NCBI GenBank assembly: GCA_036379955.1
Contig: DASVFR010000048.1
Span: 88,733-152,732, forward strand
Length of the DNA: 64,000 bases
Direction: 5' to 3'
Source of the DNA: VRUE01 sp036379955
Lineage (GTDB): Bacteria; Actinomycetota; Thermoleophilia; Solirubrobacterales; 70-9
The notes below the pieces were generated by a model. It was not told the origin of the DNA. It saw only the letters and a list, made by a program, of their open reading frames with translations, and did not search any database. The number at the start of each line of letters is the position of its first letter. The first letter of the stretch is position 1. The translations under genes were made by a program, and so were the position numbers. This document shows, one piece after another, positions 52,272 through 59,109 of the stretch.

Positions 52272-53192
52272 ATGGCCACCCAGAAGGACGTCAAGAATCG
52301 CATCGCGTCGATCAAGAACATCAACAAGATCACGCGGGCGATGGAGATGGTCGCCGCGGCGCGGCTGCGCCGTGCCGAGCAGCGGATCGAGCAGCTGCGC
52401 CCCTACGCGCAGTCGATGCGCAAGCTGACCCGCCGCGCCGCCGAACAGGCGGGTGGCATGCCCAGCGTGCCCGTGATGGTCGAGCGCGAGGACGAGAAGC
52501 GCGTCGGCGTCGTCTTGATCACCGGCGACCGCGGACTGGCCGGCGCCTTCAACACCAACATCATCCGCGACGGCCTGCGCCTCGGCAACGAGCTGCGCGA
52601 GGACGGCAAGGAGCCGGTCTTCTCCGCCGTCGGCCGCAAGGGCGTCGGCGCTCTGAGCTTCCGCAAACTGGAGCCGCGCACCTCTTACGTCGGTTTCACC
52701 GACCGGCCCGGCTTTGCCAACGCGCGCGAGATCGGCGAGGAGCTGACCGCCCGCTACGTCGACGAGGAGCTCGATCGGGTCGAGCTCGTCTACAACCGCT
52801 ACGTCTCGCCGCTCACCCAGCACGTCTGGCGGCAGACGCTGCTGCCCCTGCAGCAGGCCGACGTGATCGGCGAGGGGGTCGGCGAGGAGGAAGAGGACGC
52901 CGAGGAAACCGAGATCGAGAAGGCGCACAGCCGCTCGTCCTGGGAGTACGAGCCCGAAGCCGAGGAGCTGCTCGGCAGGCTGATACCGGAGTACGTGAAC
53001 ATCTCGGTCTATCGGGCGCTGCTCGAGTCCGCCGCCTCCGAGCTGGGGGCGCGGATGACCGCGATGCGCAGTGCCGCGGAGAACGCGGAAGAGATGATGG
53101 GGGACCTGACGCTGGAAATGAACCGGGTCCGCCAGGCGGAGATCACCCAGGAGATCCTCGAGGTCGTCGCCGGCGCTGAGGCGCTGGGGTAA
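52272..53192 (+). CDS. atpG: ATP synthase F1 subunit gamma
   Basis: Rotor shaft subunit, 306 aa. The N-terminal helix RIASIKNINKITRAMEMVAAARL and the C-terminal helix AENAEEMMGDLTLEMNRVRQ form the coiled coil; ITGDRGLAGAFNTNII lies in the globular domain. A charged insert of about 25 residues (GVGEEEEDAEETEIEKAHSR, near residues 200–220) sits in the Rossmann part. Actinobacterial gamma subunits carry loops with regulatory roles in this general area; whether this one does is unknown. Confidence 0.96.
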   Translation: MATQKDVKNRIASIKNINKITRAMEMVAAARLRRAEQRIEQLRPYAQSMRKLTRRAAEQAGGMPSVPVMVEREDEKRVGVVLITGDRGLAGAFNTNIIRDGLRLGNELREDGKEPVFSAVGRKGVGALSFRKLEPRTSYVGFTDRPGFANAREIGEELTARYVDEELDRVELVYNRYVSPLTQHVWRQTLLPLQQADVIGEGVGEEEEDAEETEIEKAHSRSSWEYEPEAEELLGRLIPEYVNISVYRALLESAASELGARMTAMRSAAENAEEMMGDLTLEMNRVRQAEITQEILEVVAGAEALG

Positions 53193-53219
53193 AGCTTTCG
53201 ATTCAGAGAAAAGGAACCA

Positions 53220-54647
53220 ATGTCTGAGAGCAACGGAGCAAACGTAGGTCGCGTCGAGCAGATCACGGGCGTGGTCGTCGACGCGGTATTCCCCGACAAG
53301 CTGCCCGAGATCTACTCGGCCGTGAAGATCGAGATGACGGGCGACTCCGACAGCGAGGCGACCGAGCTGGTCTGCGAGGTGCAGCAGCACCTCGGCGACG
53401 ACCGCGTGCGCACCGTCGCGATGGACGCCACCGACGGCCTGCAGCGCGGCGACAAGGTGATCGACACCGGCGCCCCGATCTCGGTCCCGGTCGGCGACGC
53501 GACCCTGGGCCGCATCTTCAACCTGCTGGGCGAGCCGATCGACCTCGGCGAGCCGGTCCAGGCCGAGGAGCGCTGGCCGATCCACCGCCCGGCCCCCGAA
53601 GCATCCGAGCTCGCTCCGACCCAGGAGATCCTCGAGACCGGGATCAAGGTGATCGACCTGCTCGCGCCCTACGCCAAGGGCGGCAAGGTCGGCCTCTTCG
53701 GCGGCGCCGGCGTCGGCAAGACCGTCCTGATCCAGGAGCTGATCCGCTCGATCGGCGAGGAGCACGAAGGCCTCTCGGCCTTCTGCGGCGTCGGCGAGCG
53801 CTCGCGCGAGGGCAACGACCTCTGGCTCGAGATGAAGGAGTCGGGCGTCATCGACAAGACGATGCTCGTCTTCGGCCAGATGAACGAGCCGCCGGGCGCC
53901 CGCCTGCGCGTCGCCCTCTCCGGCCTGACGATGGCCGAATACTTCCGCGAGCAGGGCGGTCAGGACGTGCTGCTCTTCATCGACAACATCTTCCGCTTCG
54001 TCCAGGCGGGCTCGGAGGTCTCGGCCCTGCTCGGGCGCATGCCCTCCGCGGTCGGCTACCAGCCGACGCTGGAGACCGAGATGGGCGAACTGCAGGAGCG
54101 GATCACGTCGACCGAGCGCGGCTCGGTCACCTCGGTGCAGGCGATCTACGTCCCCGCCGACGACCTCACCGACCCGGCGCCGGCCTCCGTGTTCGCCCAC
54201 CTCAACGCGACGACGACGCTCTCGCGGGCAATCTCCGAGAAGGGGATCTACCCCGCCGTCGACCCGCTCGACTCGACCTCGACGATCCTCAAGCCCGACG
54301 TCGTCGGCGAGGAGCACTACCGCACGGCGACCGAGGTGCAGGAGGTGCTGCAGCGCTACAAGGAGCTGCAGGACATCATCGCCATCCTCGGCATCGACGA
54401 GCTCTCCGACGAGGACAAGCAGACGGTCTCGCGCGCCCGCAAGATCGAGCGCTTCCTCTCGCAGCCGTTCTTCGTCGCCGAGCAGTTCACCGGCCGCAGC
54501 GGCGAGTACGTGCCGGTGGCCGACACCGTGCGCGGCTTTCGCGAGATCCTCGACGGCGAGCACGACGAGCTCTCCGAGGGCGCCTTCTACATGAAGGGCG
54601 GCATCGACCAGGTCACGGCTGACAAGGAGGCGGCCGCGGCCGCCTAG
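53220..54647 (+). CDS. atpD: ATP synthase F1 subunit beta
   Basis: Catalytic subunit, 475 aa. Walker A is GGAGVGKT at residues 161–168; the catalytic region has FCGVGERSREGNDLWLEM (catalytic Glu), Walker B is DVLLFIDNIFRF, and the DELSD-like motif reads IDELSDEDKQ near residue 395. An 11-residue lead precedes VGRVEQITGVVVDAVFP. AAAGGAA supports the start. It ends 8 bases before atpC. Confidence 0.97.
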   Translation: MSESNGANVGRVEQITGVVVDAVFPDKLPEIYSAVKIEMTGDSDSEATELVCEVQQHLGDDRVRTVAMDATDGLQRGDKVIDTGAPISVPVGDATLGRIFNLLGEPIDLGEPVQAEERWPIHRPAPEASELAPTQEILETGIKVIDLLAPYAKGGKVGLFGGAGVGKTVLIQELIRSIGEEHEGLSAFCGVGERSREGNDLWLEMKESGVIDKTMLVFGQMNEPPGARLRVALSGLTMAEYFREQGGQDVLLFIDNIFRFVQAGSEVSALLGRMPSAVGYQPTLETEMGELQERITSTERGSVTSVQAIYVPADDLTDPAPASVFAHLNATTTLSRAISEKGIYPAVDPLDSTSTILKPDVVGEEHYRTATEVQEVLQRYKELQDIIAILGIDELSDEDKQTVSRARKIERFLSQPFFVAEQFTGRSGEYVPVADTVRGFREILDGEHDELSEGAFYMKGGIDQVTADKEAAAAA

Positions 54648-54655
54648 CAGCGACG

Positions 54656-55069
54656 ATGGCCTCCGAGCACACGGTAGACGTCGAGGTCCTTACCCCGGAG
54701 GGGGAGGTCTTCAGCGGCGAGGTCCGCCAAGTCTCGACTCGCACCGCGGTCGGCGAAGTCGGCATCCTCGCCAACCACGCGCCGCTGCTGGCCGAACTGC
54801 GCCCGGCGGAGCTGCGCCTGCACGTCTCCGACTCGGAGACCAGGCGCTACGCCCAGGCGCACGGCTGGCTGCAGGTCTTCGGCAACCACGCCAAGCTCCT
54901 GGTCGAGGAGGCGCTCGACCCGGCGGACCTGGATGCGGCGACGCTCAAAGAGCAGCTCGCCGACGCCGAGCAGCGCCTCGCCGAGTCCGAGGAGGGAAGC
55001 GGCGCCCGCGCCCGGGCCGAGAAGGACCGCGACAGGGCCGAGACGTTCCTCGCGATCGCCAAGGGGTGA
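54656..55069 (+). CDS. atpC: ATP synthase F1 subunit epsilon
   Basis: Rotor-base and regulatory subunit, 137 aa. The N-terminal beta sandwich shows EVLTPEGEVFSGEVRQVSTR, GEVGILANHAPLLAEL and a GWLQVFGNHAKLLVEEA strand; the C-terminal two-helix part (ATLKEQLADAEQRLAESEEG…) can extend to inhibit ATP hydrolysis. The GIL-NH-PL loop is intact. This is the last gene of the atp operon; an AT-rich promoter region for an unrelated gene begins straight after it. Confidence 0.95.
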   Translation: MASEHTVDVEVLTPEGEVFSGEVRQVSTRTAVGEVGILANHAPLLAELRPAELRLHVSDSETRRYAQAHGWLQVFGNHAKLLVEEALDPADLDAATLKEQLADAEQRLAESEEGSGARARAEKDRDRAETFLAIAKG

Positions 55070-55082
55070 GGCACGTATAACG

Positions 55083-55135
55083 TTGACTTAGAGCTTCTGC
55101 TAAATTTAGTTCTCTTTCTAAATTTATGTAGGAGG
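55083..55135 (+). promoter_or_regulatory. AT-rich promoter with repeated operator-like boxes and strong RBS
   Basis: TTGACT (55083–55088) is a near-consensus -35. A TTTAGT-like -10 follows at 16 bases (55105–55110), though it is weak. CTAAATTTA occurs twice, at 55100–55108 and 55118–55126, 18 bases apart, the spacing of tandem regulator sites. AGGAGG (55130–55135) is 10 bases before the ATPase start. The composition contrasts sharply with the GC-rich surroundings. Confidence 0.5.
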
Positions 55136-55145
55136 CTAAGGCACT

Positions 55146-56408
55146 ATGAATGCTGTTGAGTTCAAGAATCCGTACCGGCCGGGCGCGGGTCATATGCCTC
55201 CATATCTAGCCGGCCGCGAGCGTGAGTACGCCGAATTCGATCGTTTGCTCGAGCAGACTGAGATCCTCGAGAATCTCGTCATCACCGGTCTTCGAGGCGT
55301 CGGCAAGACGGTCCTGCTGGAGACGTTCAAGCCGCGCGCAACCGAGCACGGATGGCTCTGGGCCTCAGCAGACCTGTCCGAGTCAGCCAGCATCAGCGAG
55401 GCGGCCCTAGCCCAGCGACTGTTGGCCGACCTCGCCCTGATCAGCTCATCCGCGACCGTCGCCAATCCGGAGCGCGACAAGGCGGTCGGCTTCGCCGCAT
55501 CGGATCGGCCCGATGAGGTTCCGTTGACGCATGACGTACTGGCTGGGGTGTATGAAAATACCCCCGGGCTGACCGCTGACAAGATCAAGGCGACGCTGGA
55601 ATTTGTCTGGGAGCACCTGAAGGACCAAGGGCAGCACAAGGTGATCTTTGCCTACGACGAGGCCCAGAACCTGTCCGATCACGCTGCGAAGGACCAGTTC
55701 CCGCTCTCGGTGCTGCTGGACGTCTTCCAGTCGATCCAGAAGAAGGGAATCCCCTTCATGCTGGTCCTCGCCGGACTCCCCACGCTATTTCCCAAGCTGG
55801 TGGATGCCAGGACCTACGCCGAGCGGATGTTTCGTGTGATGACGCTGGGCAAGCTTGGCCCCAACGAGAGTCGAGAAGCGATCTTGCGGCCAATCGAGGT
55901 CGCTGGCTGCCCGGTGACGCTAACGCCGGACTCGGTCCAGGTGATAGCTCACGAGTCCTCGGGTTACCCCTACTTCATCCAGTTCATCTGTCGCGAGGTC
56001 TACGACGTCTTCATCCGCCAGCACGCCGACGATGAGGCCAAGGGCGTCCCGATCGAGGCGATCCAGCACAAGCTCGACGCCGATTTCTTCGCCGGTCGCT
56101 GGGCCAGGATCACCGACCGGCAGCGTGAACTTCTCTGGGTGGTGGCCCACCTGGATCACGCGGATGAGGAATTCACGATCCAGGAGCTCACCGAGGTGGC
56201 GAAGGGTCTTCTGGTCAAGGCGTTCTCGCCCAGCCACGCGAACCAGATTCTCGCCAGCCTCGCCGAGCGCGGCATGATCTACAAGAACCGACAGGGTAGG
56301 TATTCGTTCGCGGTTCCCCTGCTCGGCCGCTTCATCGTCCGAACTTATCGGCCGCCGGGGGCAAGGCAGGTGACCGAAGGGTCGATCGGAGCGCCAGATG
56401 AGCGATGA
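55146..56408 (+). CDS. AAA+ ATPase of the archaeal-ATPase/ORC-like type, 420 aa
   Basis: P-loop ATPase of unclear role. Walker A is VITGLRGVGKTVLLETF (residues about 46–62) and Walker B is KVIFAYDEAQNLSD (about 165–178). A sensor-like LVLAGLPTLFPKLVDARTYAERMF and a lid domain with LTPDSVQVIAHESSGYPYFIQF follow; the C-terminal 90 residues (FTIQELTEVAKGL…ILASLAERGMIYKNRQGRYS) look like a winged helix. Proteins of this layout resemble ORC/Cdc6 or transposition-helper ATPases and are often encoded by mobile elements. Its own AT-rich promoter and lack of a link to ATP synthase suggest it was acquired. It overlaps the next gene's start by 11 bases. Confidence 0.8.
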   Translation: MNAVEFKNPYRPGAGHMPPYLAGREREYAEFDRLLEQTEILENLVITGLRGVGKTVLLETFKPRATEHGWLWASADLSESASISEAALAQRLLADLALISSSATVANPERDKAVGFAASDRPDEVPLTHDVLAGVYENTPGLTADKIKATLEFVWEHLKDQGQHKVIFAYDEAQNLSDHAAKDQFPLSVLLDVFQSIQKKGIPFMLVLAGLPTLFPKLVDARTYAERMFRVMTLGKLGPNESREAILRPIEVAGCPVTLTPDSVQVIAHESSGYPYFIQFICREVYDVFIRQHADDEAKGVPIEAIQHKLDADFFAGRWARITDRQRELLWVVAHLDHADEEFTIQELTEVAKGLLVKAFSPSHANQILASLAERGMIYKNRQGRYSFAVPLLGRFIVRTYRPPGARQVTEGSIGAPDER

Positions 56409-57486
56409 GCTGGTGGCTCTCGCAGAGCGGCTGATCGGGCATGAGACCTCGTCGGCCGATGCCGTGCTCGAATGCGCCGGGTTCGTCGAAGGGTGGCTGG
56501 ACGCGCGCGGGATCGCGGTGCAGAGCGACGAGGTGCGGGGGCTGCCGGTGCTCAAGGCCGAGGTGGGGCCGGAGGGGGCGCCGACCGTGGTCCTGCACGG
56601 GCACATCGACGTCGTGCCCGGGCAGGCGGGACAGTTCGAGGCGCGGGTCGAGGGCGACCGCCTCTACGGTCGCGGCGCCTACGACATGAAGGGGGCGCTG
56701 GCGGCGATGTTGCTGACTGCCGCCGACATGCGCGAGCAGGACGGCGTGCGGGTGCGGCTGGGGATCGTCGGCGACGAGGAGTCCGAGGAGGAAGCCGAGC
56801 GCGGCTCCGACCACCTCGTCGACAGCGGTTTCCTCGGCGACTTCGCGATCACCGGAGAGCCCACGGATCTGCACATCGGGGTCGAGGCGAAGGGGGTGCT
56901 GGCTCTGCGCGTGCAGGTTGGCGGCGTCGCCGCCCACGGCGCCACTCCCTGGCTCGGCGACAACGCGGTGCTGCGGGCGATCGACGTTTTCCGCGGCATC
57001 GAGTCGCTACCGTTCGCCAGGCACAGCTCCGAGCTGTTCGACCGCCCCTCGATCAACCTCGGCCGGATCGTGGGCGGCGACGCGCTCAACAAGGTGCCCG
57101 ACCGATGCGCGATCGACGTCGACATCCGCTACCTGCCAGGCCAGGACCCGGCGAGCATCCTCGCGCAGGTGCACGGCCTCCCCGGCACCGAGGTCGAGCA
57201 GCTGTTCACCCGACCCCCGGCAGTCGTCGACCGCGACCTTCCCTACGTGCGGGCGCTGCGCGCGGCGGCGACCGAGCACCACGAGGGCGAGCCGATGAGC
57301 GTCGGCCGCGACGGCGCTTCCGACGCGGTCTCCTTCCTGCGCGTCGGCGTGCCCGCGGTCGAGTTCGGCCCCGTCGGGGAAGGGCATCATGGGCCGGAGG
57401 AGTGGGTATCGGTCTCCTCTCTGCATTCCTACCGGCGAGCCCTCTGCACCTTCCTGCGGGCGCTCCCGGCCCGGCTCGAGGGCTGA
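56398..57486 (+). CDS. M20-family metallopeptidase/deacylase (ArgE/DapE-like), 362 aa
   Basis: Dizinc amidohydrolase-like peptidase. Metal ligands and catalytic residues are in VVLHGHIDVVPGQ (His, Asp), RGAYDMKGALAAML (bridging Asp), VGDEESEEEAERGSDHL (catalytic Glu) and ITGEPTDL; the dimerisation domain begins LRVQVGGVAAHGATPWLGD, and the last His is in PVGEGHHGPEEWVSVSSL. The family includes succinyl-diaminopimelate desuccinylase and acetylornithine deacetylase; substrate assignment needs more than motifs. The start ATG lies within the end of the ATPase gene. Confidence 0.88.
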   Translation: MSDELVALAERLIGHETSSADAVLECAGFVEGWLDARGIAVQSDEVRGLPVLKAEVGPEGAPTVVLHGHIDVVPGQAGQFEARVEGDRLYGRGAYDMKGALAAMLLTAADMREQDGVRVRLGIVGDEESEEEAERGSDHLVDSGFLGDFAITGEPTDLHIGVEAKGVLALRVQVGGVAAHGATPWLGDNAVLRAIDVFRGIESLPFARHSSELFDRPSINLGRIVGGDALNKVPDRCAIDVDIRYLPGQDPASILAQVHGLPGTEVEQLFTRPPAVVDRDLPYVRALRAAATEHHEGEPMSVGRDGASDAVSFLRVGVPAVEFGPVGEGHHGPEEWVSVSSLHSYRRALCTFLRALPARLEG

Positions 57487-57492
57487 GCTGGC

Positions 57493-59109
57493 ATGGCTGA
57501 GACGGGCTTCGTCAAGCCGCCGCCCGAGGGCGACCACGAGCCGCCGCCGAAGCCGAAGCGGTTCTGGTGGCGCTTCTGCCTCGGCGCCCTGATCATCGTC
57601 GCCGTCAGCGCCGCGGCGACCTCGATCGGGATCCTGCGCTACATCGACAGCATCGCCCACGCCCTCTCGCACAACAACAAGCTGCAGAGCAAAGTCCAGC
57701 GCTTCCTCGCCCAGACCAACGGGGGCGAACCGGAGAACATCCTGATCCTCGGCTCCGACAAGCGAGCCAACGAACCCGAAGACCCCGGCCGCTCCGACAC
57801 CACGATCCTCCTGCGCCTCGACCCGAGCAGGGACGCGATCTCGCTGATGTCGATCCCGCGCGACCTCAAGGTGGAAATACCGGGCTGGGGGACGGACAAG
57901 TTCAACGCCGCCTATTCCTACGGGGGGCCGAAGCTGACCCTCCAGGTCGTCAAGGAACTGACCGGCCTGCCGATCAACCACGTCGTCAACGTCGATTACC
58001 TCGGCTTCGTCCGCGCCGTCGACGCGATCAACTGCGTCTACGTCGACGTCGACCGGCGCTACTACCACTCCAACGCCGGCCTGCCGCCCTCCGAACAGTA
58101 TTCGGAAATCAACGTGCAGCCCGGCTACCAGCTGCTCTGCGGGAAAAAGGCCCTGCAGTACGTGCGCTACCGGCACACCGACACCGACATCGTCCGCGCC
58201 GCCCGCCAGCAGGACTTCCTCAGCGCCGCCCGCCAGCGCGTCCCGATCGGCGATCTGGTGCTCGACCGCAACGACTTGATCGACATCTTCACCGAATACA
58301 CGACCTCCGACATCAGCGATAAGGAGACGATGCTGGAAGTGCTGAAGCTGTTCGTCTCCTCCCGCAACGCGCAGATCAAGGAGGTGCACTTCCCGGCCGA
58401 ACTCGGCCCCAGCTACGTCTACGCCTCGCCCGAAGCGATCCAGGAAGCCGTCGACAAGTTCCTCGGCATCGAAGCGAGCGGCGGACCGCGGGGGTCGCTG
58501 GAAGAGCTCGGCTCGGAACGGAAGAAGGGCTCGAAGAAGAAGAAGGGGAAGCACGGGAAGAGCGAGCAGCACCTGGCGCCGCCCAAGCCGCCGGGCAGCG
58601 ATGGCTTGGTGCCGGCGCGGGAAGCGGGAGAAGTCGAGGCCAAAGCGGTGACGCGCAAGGTCAGCTCCGGCTTCCCCGTCTTCTATCCGACGCGCCTACC
58701 CTCGGGCGCCTACTACGTCGAAAGCAACCCCTATGAACACGTCCAGGACCCGCGCGTCTACCACTTCAAGGACCCCGACGGCAATCGCCACGGCGCCTAC
58801 CGGATGGTCGTCGAGCTGCCCCTTTCCGACGGCATCCACTATTTCGGCTTGCAGGGGGTACAGGGTTGGGAAGATCCGCCGATACTCAACAACCCGAGCC
58901 TGACCAAGACGATCCATGGCCGCGAATACGAGATCTTCGTCGACGGCGATAGGTTGCCGCTGGTCGCCTGGCACCGGGGGCACAACACGTACTGGGTCGC
59001 CAACGACTTGCTCAATACCCTGACCAACGACCAGATGATCGGCATAGCCAGATCGGCAAACGTGAAGATTCCCAACCCGAAGCGAAAGCGAGGCGAAGCG
59101 CAGCGATGA
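57493..59109 (+). CDS. LytR-CpsA-Psr (LCP) family glycopolymer ligase, 538 aa
   Basis: Membrane-anchored enzyme attaching undecaprenyl-linked glycopolymers (teichoic acid, arabinogalactan or capsule) to peptidoglycan. A Pro-rich cytoplasmic lead and one helix (FCLGALIIVAVSAAATSIGI, residues about 29–48) precede the LCP domain: ENILILGSDKR, GRSDTTILLRLDP, LMSIPRDLKVEIPG and LQYVRYRHTDTDIVRAARQQ, with the Arg and Asp residues that bind the lipid pyrophosphate. After a Lys-rich linker (KKGSKKKKGKHGKSE) a further domain of about 150 residues (FPVFYPTRLPSGAYYVESNP…) is unassigned. The stop overlaps the next start. Confidence 0.9.
   Translation: MAETGFVKPPPEGDHEPPPKPKRFWWRFCLGALIIVAVSAAATSIGILRYIDSIAHALSHNNKLQSKVQRFLAQTNGGEPENILILGSDKRANEPEDPGRSDTTILLRLDPSRDAISLMSIPRDLKVEIPGWGTDKFNAAYSYGGPKLTLQVVKELTGLPINHVVNVDYLGFVRAVDAINCVYVDVDRRYYHSNAGLPPSEQYSEINVQPGYQLLCGKKALQYVRYRHTDTDIVRAARQQDFLSAARQRVPIGDLVLDRNDLIDIFTEYTTSDISDKETMLEVLKLFVSSRNAQIKEVHFPAELGPSYVYASPEAIQEAVDKFLGIEASGGPRGSLEELGSERKKGSKKKKGKHGKSEQHLAPPKPPGSDGLVPAREAGEVEAKAVTRKVSSGFPVFYPTRLPSGAYYVESNPYEHVQDPRVYHFKDPDGNRHGAYRMVVELPLSDGIHYFGLQGVQGWEDPPILNNPSLTKTIHGREYEIFVDGDRLPLVAWHRGHNTYWVANDLLNTLTNDQMIGIARSANVKIPNPKRKRGEAQR

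Noticed and set aside
51900..54563. Very long open frame on the minus strand across the atp operon
   Set aside because: It runs antisense to intact atpA, atpG and atpD, its composition is a typical mirror of GC-rich codons, and it has no family motif.
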